Shown piece after piece: positions 43,757 to 52,716 of a DNA stretch of 64,000 nucleotides; the stretch's first letter is position 1; each line of letters starts with the position of its first letter. The notes under the pieces are model-generated. The model made no database searches and was not told the origin of the DNA. It was given only the letters and a program-made list of their open reading frames with translations. Both the position numbers and the translations under genes were made by a program. The stretch lies in the NCBI GenBank assembly GCA_934717855.1, contig CAKUZI010000001.1, positions 179,283 to 243,282 on the forward strand, read 5' to 3'. The DNA is from an uncultured Candidatus Melainabacteria bacterium. GTDB lineage: Bacteria; Cyanobacteriota; Vampirovibrionia; Gastranaerophilales; Gastranaerophilaceae.

Positions 43757-44620
43757 AAATATAGTAATAATGATTAAAGAATAATAAACCATTAAATTTC
43801 TAGCTTGTAAAAGTCGAAAATAAAATTCAGATACTTCGCCCCCGCAAGTGTATGTTTTTAAATAATTGTACATTCTGAAAACAAGTGGTAATAATCCAAA
43901 TGTCAGTAATAAATAATAATTTTTAAGCATCACTGCAAGAATAAGCGTAAATAAATACCCTAATCCATAAACAACAAAAACACCTTTTAATGCTATATTT
44001 TTGTTTCCAATCCTGCAAACAAGAGTTTTTTTGTGTGCGCACATATCCCCCTCAAAATCTAATATTGTATGTACGTACATCAATCCTATTGTAAACATAA
44101 CAACAGCAAGTGACAAAATAAAAACTTCCAAAGAAAAATTTTTGGTCATTACAAAATATGTTCCCTCAAACAATAATGGTCCAAAAGCTATTCCTACTGC
44201 AAATTCGCTCAAACCTCGTTGAGACAGTTTCGCATAAATAAGTGCGATAATTCCCCCAACTATGGCTAAACCGATTACCGGAAATCCACATCTTAAAAAC
44301 AAGAAAAAACCACAAATTGATGCAATTAAAAGGTAAATAATCACAATTTTTAAAACACTATTTAGTGTTGCTTTACCGTCTTTTATATAAGCACACTTAC
44401 ATCTTTGGGAATTTTCTGGCAAAACCTTGTAATCAACATAATCGTCAAACAAATTCGTTGCTAAATGCGCAGAAACAATTCCTATTAATGCAATAATTCC
44501 ATTTAAAATATTTCCACCTTGTTTTAACGCAAAAACAAAAATCACAAGCCAAGACAGTATTGACATTGGGATTGAAAAAAGTCTTGAATTTTTTAACCAA
44601 AAGTAAATTTTATTAATCAT
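43745..44620 (-). CDS. UbiA-type prenyltransferase
   Basis: 291 aa with about nine helices. The first Asp motif is NLFDDYVDYK (~56-65) and the second DFEGDMCAHKK (~185-195). It would put a prenyl chain on an aromatic or other acceptor, as MenA does in quinone synthesis. No other quinone genes are adjacent, so the acceptor is open. It overlaps the 72-aa gene upstream by four bases. Confidence 0.87.
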   Translation of the reverse strand: MINKIYFWLKNSRLFSIPMSILSWLVIFVFALKQGGNILNGIIALIGIVSAHLATNLFDDYVDYKVLPENSQRCKCAYIKDGKATLNSVLKIVIIYLLIASICGFFLFLRCGFPVIGLAIVGGIIALIYAKLSQRGLSEFAVGIAFGPLLFEGTYFVMTKNFSLEVFILSLAVVMFTIGLMYVHTILDFEGDMCAHKKTLVCRIGNKNIALKGVFVVYGLGYLFTLILAVMLKNYYLLLTFGLLPLVFRMYNYLKTYTCGGEVSEFYFRLLQARNLMVYYSLIIITIFLFI

Positions 44621-44835
44621 AAAAGCAAGTTTTCCATTCCCTTTACGGCTTCATAGCTTGCTCCTGCCTCAAGTATTTCTTCTGCAGTTAAGCCAAATAA
44701 TGTTATTAAGGAATAAGCATCTTTGGCAGAAGATTTTAACATGTCAACAACAATATTTACAGCTTCTTCTCGTGTAAGATTGCTAAATTGTTGATTTTTT
44801 CCCTTGTAGATAATTCTTTTTTTTGACTTTCCCAA
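44617..44835 (-). CDS. Small helical protein between a ROK kinase and UbiA
   Basis: 72 aa with a TTG start three bases after the ROK gene stop and GGGGGTAAG upstream. A basic head (GKSKKRIIYKGK) is followed by two or three amphipathic helices (LTREEAVNIVVDMLKSSAKD, LTAEEILEAGASYEAVKG). Not recognised. It sits in an unbroken minus-strand run nanE - kinase - this gene - ubiA and is probably cotranscribed. Confidence 0.65.
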   Translation of the reverse strand: MGKSKKRIIYKGKNQQFSNLTREEAVNIVVDMLKSSAKDAYSLITLFGLTAEEILEAGASYEAVKGMENLLL

Positions 44836-44836
44836 T

Positions 44837-45703
44837 TTATCTTACCCCCAAGGCTAACAATCCTGCACCAATCATTCCGGAATAGTTGCCGGCAGATGCT
44901 TTTACAACTTTAAACGGTTGTGTAACTATTTGAGAGTTTGCTTCTCTTTCTAAATATTCAATATCTACAAACTCAGCCATAGAACCGGAAAGAACAACAC
45001 AATCAGGATCAAAAAGATTTGCAAGTCCGATTATTCCTTCTAAAATATCATTCTGCCAAACATTAAAAATCTTTTTCATTATTGGTCTGTCAAGATTTTC
45101 TATTACGTCGTATGTTGTAATTTCTTTATCGCCTGAAATTTCTTCTGCAGTCAGTTTTAAACCTGTTCCAGATGCGTATGCTTCAAAACAATCCCAGCTT
45201 CCGCATGTACATTTTCTATGTTTGTCTGTTCGCATTTTAAAATGCATCTCTCCTGCAGCTCCGCTTTTACCCTTATATAGCTTTCCATCAATTATAATTC
45301 CTCCTCCAACTCCTGTTCCAAGGGTAATCATAACTGAATATGGCATATTTTTAGATGAGCCGATTACATATTCAGCCCATGCAGCGCAATTCGCATCGTT
45401 TTCTACAAAAACAGGTTTTTGACTAAGGCTTTTAAAATTCATTGTCGGATATTCTTTCGCAATATTGCCGGTTGACCCCAAAATGCCGTCATTTGTTTTG
45501 TTTACAGCTCCACAAGTTGAAAAAGCAATAACATCAACTTCGTTTTCATGTTTTTCAATAATTTCTTTAAATACGGCTTGAATTTCTGCAAAACTTTTAG
45601 GAGTAGGGCGTTTTTCTATGTCAGAAAGAATTTCTCCTTTTTCGTTAATAATTGCGTTATATATTTTTGTACCGCCTACGTCTATACCTAAAGCTTTTCG
45701 CAT
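44837..45703 (-). CDS. ROK-family sugar kinase (glucokinase or ManNAc kinase)
   Basis: 288 aa. The ATP loop is GIDVGGTKIYNAI, the substrate motif FVENDANCAAWAEY is followed by TLGTGVGGGII, and the zinc site is CTCGSWDCFEAYASG. It may phosphorylate glucose, but the gene just upstream is nanE, so N-acetylmannosamine is a good alternative (NanK). The two would turn ManNAc into GlcNAc-6-P. Confidence 0.9.
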   Translation of the reverse strand: MRKALGIDVGGTKIYNAIINEKGEILSDIEKRPTPKSFAEIQAVFKEIIEKHENEVDVIAFSTCGAVNKTNDGILGSTGNIAKEYPTMNFKSLSQKPVFVENDANCAAWAEYVIGSSKNMPYSVMITLGTGVGGGIIIDGKLYKGKSGAAGEMHFKMRTDKHRKCTCGSWDCFEAYASGTGLKLTAEEISGDKEITTYDVIENLDRPIMKKIFNVWQNDILEGIIGLANLFDPDCVVLSGSMAEFVDIEYLEREANSQIVTQPFKVVKASAGNYSGMIGAGLLALGVR

Positions 45704-45763
45704 ATTAAAACCTTTCTTAATTATCTTATAAATATGTCTATTAGTTCGTAATCAATTGAACAT

Positions 45764-46447
45764 TTAGCCTCTTTGAACAAATCTTTTTGTAATCAATTGA
45801 GGGCGAGTAATTGCAGAACCGATTACAACACAATGCGCTCCGAGTTCAAAAGCCTTTGTCACTTCTTCCGGATTCCAAATTCTACCCTCTAAAACAACAG
45901 GTAAATTGGTGTTTTTTACTAATTGTTCTAAAAGTTCAAAATCAGGGCCGTCACCTCGGTTTTGAGAAAACTGTGTGTATCCAGAAAGAGTTGTGGACAA
46001 AATGTTTGCCCCCAATTTTTCTGCATTTAAGCCCTCTTCAAGAGTAGAAATATCTGCCATTGAAATTTTATTATTAATTCTTACATATTTTATTAAATCC
46101 TCTAATTTTGCACCATTCGGACGAGGTCTCATTGTTCCGTCAAAAGCGATTATGTCAGCCCCAGCTTCTACAAGTTCAATAACCTCTTTGGTAGTCGGTG
46201 TAATATAGACAATTTCCTTGTAATTTACAGGAATTACGTTTGGTTTAGTTAAACCAATAACAGGAACATCAAAGAGTTTTTTTGCATTTCTAACATCCCT
46301 TGCACCTGCTACTCTTAATGCTCCGGCACCGCCTTTAACAACAGATTTCATCATCGCATTAATACAATCTTCTTGATACAAAGGTTCCGCAGGCATTGCC
46401 TGAACTGAAACCACCACTTTACCTTCTAAACGATTAATTATATTCAT
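45764..46447 (-). CDS. nanE: N-acetylmannosamine-6-phosphate 2-epimerase NanE
   Basis: About 227 aa from the ATG at 46445-46447 (MNIINRLEGKVVVSVQA); a second ATG lies five codons upstream. TIM barrel with VVSVQAMPAEPLYQ, GAGALRVAG, IAFDGTMRPRPNG and VVLEGRIWNPEEV, all typical of NanE. It turns ManNAc-6-P to GlcNAc-6-P in amino-sugar use. A TATAAT at 46454-46459 ends six bases before this ATG, with no Shine-Dalgarno, which suggests a leaderless mRNA. Confidence 0.93.
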   Translation of the reverse strand: MNIINRLEGKVVVSVQAMPAEPLYQEDCINAMMKSVVKGGAGALRVAGARDVRNAKKLFDVPVIGLTKPNVIPVNYKEIVYITPTTKEVIELVEAGADIIAFDGTMRPRPNGAKLEDLIKYVRINNKISMADISTLEEGLNAEKLGANILSTTLSGYTQFSQNRGDGPDFELLEQLVKNTNLPVVLEGRIWNPEEVTKAFELGAHCVVIGSAITRPQLITKRFVQRG

Positions 46448-46580
46448 ACAACTATTATACATTAAAAATTTATATTTGAGGTATAATAATTAAAAAGGTA
46501 ACAGGACGATAAGACAATAGGTCTATAAGTCCGTATAGTAAGAGTTTTAAATCTTAAAATTTATATAGAGAGGTTTTAAT

Positions 46581-47909
46581 ATGCAAAAGAGTACAGTTAA
46601 ATACCCGTATTTGACAGAAGATGTAGAAATTTACGAAAGAGAAAACGGTCATAAAATAGTTCTTGCTCATAAAGAGGGAGAACTTGTAAATGTTAGTACT
46701 TGGGTTAAAACAGGTTCAATAAATGAAGATGACAAAATTAACGGAATTTCTCATTTTTTAGAACATTTGATGTTCAAAGGAACTCACAAACATAAAGCCG
46801 GATATTTTGACAAAACTCTTGAAGCAAAAGGAGCAATAGTTAATGCTGCAACATGGAAAGATTATACTTTTTATTATGTAACTCTTCCAAAAGGAGCAGA
46901 ATGTAAAGATTTATACTTGGCGATTGAATTGCATGCCGATATGATGCTTGATCCGATTTTGCCGGAAGAAGAAATTGGTGCACCATTTGATTTAAACAAT
47001 CCAGAAGTAACAGATAAACGCGAACGCCATGTTGTTATTGAAGAAATCAGAATGCGTAAGGATCAAAATTGGACAAAAGTTTATAATGCATGTAACTTCA
47101 ATATGTATAAAAAACATCCTTATAAACGCGATGTTATCGGAACTCCAGAAATTATTTCACAAGTTACCAGAGATGAAATTATGAATTATTACAAAACATA
47201 CTATTCTCCGGAAAACATGACTACAATTATTGTTGGAGATTTTGATAAGGAAAAAATTCTTGCAAAAGTTGAAAAAGAATTTGATTTTAAAGGACGTCCA
47301 AATGCTCCTAAAAAACTTAATGAAATTGACGCTCCTACAGATCACACAATTGTTGTGGAAAGTAAAGGTCAAACAAATACTTCTTATTTGATGTTCGGTT
47401 TTTTAGGTCCAAAAGCTAATCAACTTAAAGAAAATATTGAATTAGATATTATAAGCATAATTTTAGGTGAAAGTACTAGTTCAAGAATGTATCAAAATTT
47501 GATTGAAAAACAGTCTGAACAAATTTTTATGATGGCGAATGCTGAACATTATCAATTCAAGGATGGAAATAATTTCTTCTTACAGGCAAATTTTAAACCG
47601 GAAAAGAAAGATGTGGCAATTGAACTTATAAAGCAAGAATTGGCAAATCTTTTAACAAATCCTATTACAGAAGAAGAACTTGCAAAAGCGAAAAAGAAAA
47701 TTAAGTCTCGTTTTGCTTACGGTGCAGAAACAGTTTCAGAAATCGGCGAAACAATCGGTTATTATATGACAGTTTGTGAGGATTTGAAATTAATTGAAGA
47801 TTATTTGAGAGACTTGGATGAGATTACTATTTCGGATCTAGAAAATACGATAAAGAAATATTTGAATGTTAATAACGCAGTTATTTCAATTCTTGAACCT
47901 GAAAAATAA
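46581..47909 (+). CDS. M16-family zinc metallopeptidase
   Basis: 442 aa, the size of a single-chain M16 peptidase. The inverted zinc motif is H58-F-L-E61-H62 (GISHFLEHLMFKGT), with the third ligand in the HVVIEEIRM helix (~150). The C-terminal half has the usual inactive-like repeat. Relatives include mitochondrial processing-peptidase and PqqL types. There is no signal peptide. GAGAGG precedes the ATG, after a ~90-base leader with no clear structure. Confidence 0.9.
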   Translation: MQKSTVKYPYLTEDVEIYERENGHKIVLAHKEGELVNVSTWVKTGSINEDDKINGISHFLEHLMFKGTHKHKAGYFDKTLEAKGAIVNAATWKDYTFYYVTLPKGAECKDLYLAIELHADMMLDPILPEEEIGAPFDLNNPEVTDKRERHVVIEEIRMRKDQNWTKVYNACNFNMYKKHPYKRDVIGTPEIISQVTRDEIMNYYKTYYSPENMTTIIVGDFDKEKILAKVEKEFDFKGRPNAPKKLNEIDAPTDHTIVVESKGQTNTSYLMFGFLGPKANQLKENIELDIISIILGESTSSRMYQNLIEKQSEQIFMMANAEHYQFKDGNNFFLQANFKPEKKDVAIELIKQELANLLTNPITEEELAKAKKKIKSRFAYGAETVSEIGETIGYYMTVCEDLKLIEDYLRDLDEITISDLENTIKKYLNVNNAVISILEPEK

Positions 47910-47960
47910 ATTTTCTATCCCATTTCATATTTTATGGAATGAATAACAAGAAGAGGAACT

Positions 47961-48560
47961 ATGCAAGAAGCAACAGCTCAAGAAAAAATAGAACTTGAAA
48001 AAATTAAAGAGAAATGTCTAAATTGTCAAAAATGTTCATTAGGCAAAACAAGGACTAATATTGTTTTTTCAGGAGGCGTTCCAAATCATAAGCTCATGCT
48101 GATAGGCGAAGCTCCCGGATATTATGAAGATCAAAAGGGAGAACCGTTTGTTGGCAAAGCAGGACAACTTTTGGATAAAATATTTGCATCTGTAGGTTTA
48201 TCTCGTCAAAATGATGTTTATATCTGTAACACCATTAAATGCCGTCCGCCGGAAAACAGAGATCCGTTGCCAGAAGAAAAAGAAGCATGTAGAGAATTTT
48301 TAGATGCTCAAATCGAAATTCTTAAGCCAAGAATAATCCTTTTGTGCGGACGAGTGGCTGTTCAATCAATATTAGGAACAACTCAAGGCATAACAAAAAT
48401 TCGAGGCAAATGGTATGAAGGCCCATACATGTCAAAAATGATGCCGATTTTTCATCCATCGTATTTATTAAGAAACGATTCTCGAGAAAAAGGAAGTCCA
48501 AAATGGCTTATGTGGCAAGATATTCAAGAGATAAAACGAGTTTACTCGCAGATGGATTAA
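47961..48560 (+). CDS. Family 4 uracil-DNA glycosylase
   Basis: 199 aa. GEAPGYYEDQKGEPFVGKAGQ is the family 4 catalytic loop (~50-70), with CQKCSLGKTR supplying the first Fe-S Cys pair and CNTIKCRPPENRDP the rest; IFHPSYLLRN is the DNA-intercalation motif. It removes uracil from DNA. It follows the M16 gene by 51 bases and ends one base before the convergent prepilin stop. Confidence 0.93.
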   Translation: MQEATAQEKIELEKIKEKCLNCQKCSLGKTRTNIVFSGGVPNHKLMLIGEAPGYYEDQKGEPFVGKAGQLLDKIFASVGLSRQNDVYICNTIKCRPPENRDPLPEEKEACREFLDAQIEILKPRIILLCGRVAVQSILGTTQGITKIRGKWYEGPYMSKMMPIFHPSYLLRNDSREKGSPKWLMWQDIQEIKRVYSQMD

Positions 48561-49256
48561 TTAAAGTTTAATTGGGTAGTCTGGTTTTATTTCCCATCCA
48601 TCATATTGAATTAAACGAGCACAATCATGACGATGGATAGGATTACCGTCAGAAGGGTTTTTGCATCGGTCTAATAAAGATTCTCTACTCAAATTAGTGG
48701 CTCTGCCAGATGAAGTATAAAAGTTTCCATTGTATAAGGAAAATAAGAAAGTTCTTTTCCCATCATAGTGTTCTACAGCATAGTGTTCTAGCTCACAATA
48801 TTGAAATTTTGTACAATAGAAAAAATACATAATATGAGGGTCTGCAATATAAGATACAAAACCTGTCCCATCATTAAAATTTACTGCAAAATGCACGTGG
48901 TCCGCCAATTTTTCACCATCTGTAAGTTGAGTGTTAATATATGGTTTCAAGTTATTTGTATACCAGATTTTACTTTTCTCTGCATTTTTAATAGTATCAT
49001 CCGGAAAAAAGAAATCATCTGTAATACCTTCTTCGTTCCTCCAGCGCAAAACTGCTTGACTCATTATTGTGTAAAATTTTTCCAATTTAACAGCCGTAGT
49101 TTTGGTTTTATATTTTTCTATTAGTGTTGGTATTGTTAATGCCGCAACAATTCCAATAATTCCAAGAGTTATAAGAACTTCTGCTAATGTGAAGCCCAAA
49201 CTTAATTTAGAAAACTTTTCGGGGGGGGGGGCAATTGTTGCTTTATTATTAAACAT
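48561..49256 (-). CDS. Type IV prepilin-like protein with a homopolymer tract
   Basis: 231 aa. The leader is 22 residues long and is followed by FTLAEVLITLGIIGIVAALT, so cleavage is expected after SLG. The leader contains IAPPPEK encoded by a run of 11 C on the coding strand (11 G at 49221-49231). One base more or less would break the frame right after 12 codons, so the gene is likely switched on and off by slippage. AAAGGAGTT precedes the ATG. The head has several Cys (FFYCTKFQYC, DRCKN). Confidence 0.9.
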   Translation of the reverse strand: MFNNKATIAPPPEKFSKLSLGFTLAEVLITLGIIGIVAALTIPTLIEKYKTKTTAVKLEKFYTIMSQAVLRWRNEEGITDDFFFPDDTIKNAEKSKIWYTNNLKPYINTQLTDGEKLADHVHFAVNFNDGTGFVSYIADPHIMYFFYCTKFQYCELEHYAVEHYDGKRTFLFSLYNGNFYTSSGRATNLSRESLLDRCKNPSDGNPIHRHDCARLIQYDGWEIKPDYPIKL

Positions 49257-49339
49257 TTGAACTCCTTTACTGTTATCTTTATTACAATTATTTCTTATTT
49301 TTCATGAATTGTCAATATGGTATTGTTTTTCCAAAATAA

Positions 49340-49373
49340 AAATCGCGTCCTTAGTTGTCCCAAGTCGCGATTT
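49340..49373 (-). terminator. Terminator after the Bax-inhibitor gene
   Basis: AAATCGCG (49340-49347) pairs with CGCGATTT (49366-49373); an A-rich run at 49332-49342 gives the U-run on the minus strand. Confidence 0.6.
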
Positions 49374-49400
49374 GTTATTTTTTAATGTCTGCTTAAAATA

Positions 49401-50132
49401 TTAATTTCTTGAATTAAATTTAGCTAATAATCTTAAGATTTCTGTATAGAGCCATACGAGTGTAATCATCAAGCCCATTGCTCCAAACCATTCATAGTCC
49501 TTGCTCAACATTTTTTGTGAAGATGTTTCTATAAAGAAGAAATCTTGAATTAAACTCATGGCTGCAATTATAACTACAAATAAACTAAATCCTATGCCAA
49601 CAATCCCGTTTTGCCAAATCAAAGGAATACTACGACTGAAAAACATTGCGATAAACTGGATTATATAAATTGCCAAGATTGATAACATTGATGTTAACAA
49701 AACTGCTCTGAATCTATCTGTATATTGAATAACTCTAGCTTTGTATAAGGTTAACATTGTAAACAATACAACAAATGTTCCAAGTATGGCTTGCATGACA
49801 ATTCCATGAAATTGAGCTTCAAACATTGCAGAAAAAGCACCCAATGTTAGCCCCTCAAACAAAGCGTAAGGCGCAGCTAAATATCTGGATGATTTTATAT
49901 TGAAACAAGTGATAAATACTAGAATTGTGGATAAAATAGCTCCACCTGCTATCAAAAAACCTGAAATAGCAGGATTTGTAAACATGTAATACACACTTAA
50001 CGCACAGCCGGCAATTAAACAAATAAACAATAAAAATATTTTGTTAACTGTTCCCTGAATAGTCATCGGTTCGCCATCTAAAATTTGAGCGTCTGCACGA
50101 AATCTGTCATCATTTAATATTGGATTTGACAT
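49401..50132 (-). CDS. Bax inhibitor-1 / YccA-family membrane protein
   Basis: 243 aa with seven helices, including an N-terminal cytoplasmic ~30 residues and the family's GLTLGAFSAMF helix. The last motif is LYTEILRLL. BI-1 proteins leak protons or calcium and guard membrane proteins; the bacterial role is not fixed. AAGGAGTT precedes the ATG. It is monocistronic, bounded by a terminator and a divergent ABC gene. Confidence 0.88.
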   Translation of the reverse strand: MSNPILNDDRFRADAQILDGEPMTIQGTVNKIFLLFICLIAGCALSVYYMFTNPAISGFLIAGGAILSTILVFITCFNIKSSRYLAAPYALFEGLTLGAFSAMFEAQFHGIVMQAILGTFVVLFTMLTLYKARVIQYTDRFRAVLLTSMLSILAIYIIQFIAMFFSRSIPLIWQNGIVGIGFSLFVVIIAAMSLIQDFFFIETSSQKMLSKDYEWFGAMGLMITLVWLYTEILRLLAKFNSRN

Positions 50133-50211
50133 AATTAACTCCTTCCTTTACCATGATTATACAGTATATTATAGAAAATAGCTATATCTTAATAATTTAA
50201 TAAGGTTTAAC

Positions 50212-51996
50212 ATGTTTTTAGAAAATTATAAAAAATTTATTTCATATTATGGAAAAGGAAGATATGCAAAACTTTTAGGTTTTGCCGGGTTGTCATTGTC
50301 TGCAGGGCTTTTGGAATTGACAGGTGTTGCATTAATTTATCCGTTTATAATTATGATAATGACACCAGATGTTGTAATTAAGCATGTTCCGCAATTGCAG
50401 AATATAAATCCGATTTTGTTGGGGCTTTCTATTGGTTTGGGTGTTCTCCTTTTGTTTCTGTTTAAAAATTTGTTTATGATTTTTATTCAATATGTGCAAT
50501 CTAAATTTATTACAAATTGGAAAAGAGATATTGCTGAAAAGTTTATGGAATATTATTTATATGCTCCGTATAAAGAAATCATGAAAACATCCCAAGGTGA
50601 TAAAATATATACGCTTGAAACTCTTGTTAGTGTTGCAATTGATGGATTTGTTATGAGAGGTCTGAACTTCATGACAAATGTTGTAATTGTTTCCATGATT
50701 ATCGGATTACTTTTTTTAAAGTTTCCTATTCCTGCAATAGGAACAGTTGTTTTTGTCGTAGTGACAATGTTTTTGCAAAACAAATATTTTAAAAAGAGAA
50801 CGAATCATCTTGCTGTAACGATGGAAAAAATTAGTAAAAAGCATAATGATACTATTCTTGATAGTATTTCAAATATTAAGGAACTAAAAATTCTTTCAGC
50901 AGAAAATTTGTTTTTTGATAGTTACAAAAATATAGAAAAAAATTACAGAGAAACTCAAAAACTTCAGAATTTCTATAATTCTATTCCCCCATATATAGTT
51001 GAAATGCTTGTTGTTTTGGCTCTTTTAATTTTAGCCTGTATAATTTCTTTGCAAGCATCAAGTGACAATGCAAAATTAATGGCATCATTTGCAATTGTTG
51101 TGGGTGCTTTGTTTAGAATTGCGCCTGCCTTAAATAGAATACAATCCTCTATTATAAATATAAATTCTTCTAGAAATTTTGTAAAACGAATAAATGAAAA
51201 ATATGAAGCATGCGATTTCGCAAATTTCAAAAAAGATAATCTTCAATCGGATGGCAGATTTGATTTCCATGACAAAATCGAATTGAAAAATATAAATTTT
51301 TCATACAATGAAGGTAAACAAGTTCTAAAAAATATATCATTTACTATAAATAAAGGTGATTTTATTGGTATAATCGGACTTTCCGGTGCTGGGAAAAGTA
51401 CTCTTGCTGATATTATAACAGGTCTTTTGCCGGCTGATAGCGGAGAAATTTTTGTAGATAACGTCAAGCTAACTCAACAAAATTTTCAAAAATTTAGACG
51501 CATGCTCGGTTATGTTCCTCAGCAAATAAATATTTTAGATAAATCAATAAAAGAAAATGTGGCATGGGGTTGTGAAAAAATTGATGATGAGAGGGTGATT
51601 AATTCTCTTAAAAAAGCTCAAATATATGATACTATTAAAGAATATCCTCAAGGTATTAATTCAAATATAATAATAGGCTCAAATGGCTTGTCTCAAGGAC
51701 AAAAGCAACGTTTGGCGATAGCACGAGCACTATATAGAGAGCCTGAAATTATAATTTTGGATGAAGCAACGTCTGCGTTAGATGTTCAAGTTGAGCATGA
51801 AATAACTGAGATGTTAAGGCAAATCAGTTCGACAAAAACAATTATTGCAATAGCGCATAGATTGTCTACTCTAAAAGCATGTAATAAATTAATCTATATG
51901 AAAAACGGTGTAATTGTTGATATTGGTACGTTTGAAGAACTCTCAGATCACTATGAAGAATTTGAAAATCTTGTAAAATTATCTTCAATTAAATAA
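50212..51996 (+). CDS. Exporter-type ABC transporter (fused membrane and ATPase domains)
   Basis: 594 aa. Six helices (~15-310) precede an ATPase domain with Walker A GLSGAGKST (~393), Q-loop, signature LSQGQKQR and Walker B IIILDEATSALD plus H-loop AHRLS. Resembles MsbA and polysaccharide or peptide exporters; the substrate is not known. No helper genes are next to it. Intact. The tRNA-Asn promoter begins 15 bases after its stop. Confidence 0.92.
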   Translation: MFLENYKKFISYYGKGRYAKLLGFAGLSLSAGLLELTGVALIYPFIIMIMTPDVVIKHVPQLQNINPILLGLSIGLGVLLLFLFKNLFMIFIQYVQSKFITNWKRDIAEKFMEYYLYAPYKEIMKTSQGDKIYTLETLVSVAIDGFVMRGLNFMTNVVIVSMIIGLLFLKFPIPAIGTVVFVVVTMFLQNKYFKKRTNHLAVTMEKISKKHNDTILDSISNIKELKILSAENLFFDSYKNIEKNYRETQKLQNFYNSIPPYIVEMLVVLALLILACIISLQASSDNAKLMASFAIVVGALFRIAPALNRIQSSIININSSRNFVKRINEKYEACDFANFKKDNLQSDGRFDFHDKIELKNINFSYNEGKQVLKNISFTINKGDFIGIIGLSGAGKSTLADIITGLLPADSGEIFVDNVKLTQQNFQKFRRMLGYVPQQINILDKSIKENVAWGCEKIDDERVINSLKKAQIYDTIKEYPQGINSNIIIGSNGLSQGQKQRLAIARALYREPEIIILDEATSALDVQVEHEITEMLRQISSTKTIIAIAHRLSTLKACNKLIYMKNGVIVDIGTFEELSDHYEEFENLVKLSSIK

Positions 51997-52011
51997 AATA
52001 CAAAAAAAGAC

Positions 52012-52040
52012 TTTACAATAAAAATGTTTTGTATTATAAT
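52012..52040 (+). promoter_or_regulatory. Promoter of tRNA-Asn
   Basis: TTTACA (52012-52017), a 17-base spacer and a perfect TATAAT (52035-52040), 32 bases before the tRNA. Confidence 0.7.
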
Positions 52041-52072
52041 AATTACATAAGCTCAAAGAGAGCAAAAGTTAT

Positions 52073-52144
52073 TCCTCAGTAGCTCAATGGCGGAGCAACC
52101 GGCTGTTAACCGGTAGGCTGTTGGTTCGAGTCCAACCTGGGGAG
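52073..52144 (+). tRNA. tRNA-Asn (GTT)
   Basis: 72 bases fold as a cloverleaf: acceptor TCCTCAG/CTGGGGA, D-arm GCTC/GAGC, anticodon arm ACCGG-CTGTTAA-CCGGT with anticodon GTT, and T-arm GTTGG-TTCGAGT-CCAAC. The CCA end is not encoded; the discriminator is G. A T6 run follows. Its last six bases and the terminator are copied at 56948, marking it as an integration site. Confidence 0.95.
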
Positions 52145-52692
52145 TTTTTTCTATTATTAGGGCAAGAATTAGCTTCAAGCCCTTTTTTAATGCCTATTAC
52201 AGAAGTTCGATCGTTAGCATTTTTTTGCTCCAAATTGTACTGATTTTCTACTATTGTTTGGAATATCGGCTTTAGTTTTATGTCAAAGTTTTTATCTTTA
52301 TATGTGATTTGTTCTGAAATAATTTCCATGATTTTTCTTCTTTGTAGCAAATTGCCTTTCAAGAAATAATCATGTGCGTTATCTGTAAAACTAAGCAGTG
52401 TGTCGGCTTTGTCGTAAAATGCCTTATCAAGTTTATCAATTTCTTCCAGTTGAATTTTCAGTTTGTCTTTTTCAATTTGCAATTTATCATTTTGAGCTTT
52501 CCAAAAATCATGAGTTATATTACCGTCCAGTTTGAGGGTAAATGCTTCTTCAATTCTGTTTTCTAAAACCTGTATTTGTTTAATAATACTTGCTTTAACG
52601 TCTTTTGAATAACCGTTTTTCTTTTCGTGTACTTTTTTTAATTCATTTGAAATTTTTTCTCTAATCTCTTGCGGTATTATTATGAGTTTCAA
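52084..52692 (-). pseudogene. C-terminal remnant of a large serine recombinase
   Basis: 202 codons on the minus strand encode the coiled-coil and C-terminal part of a serine integrase (ENRIEEAFTLKLDGNITHDFW, then LLSFTDNAHDYFLKGNLLQRRKIMEII). The catalytic resolvase domain and zinc region are missing, and the frame begins directly beyond the mcrC stop. The final ~35 codons run through the attL repeat and into the tRNA gene in reverse, so they are not real protein. The functional gene was cut off at the left by insertion or deletion. Confidence 0.7.
52139..52195. repeat. Left attachment-type repeat (attL)
   Basis: 57 bases starting in the last six bases of tRNA-Asn and including the T6 and a weak hairpin. 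The copy at 56948-57004 differs at one base (C52173 against T56982), 4,809 bp away. Confidence 0.75.
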
Positions 52693-52716
52693 AATTTCCG
52701 ATATTGATTTGTATAC

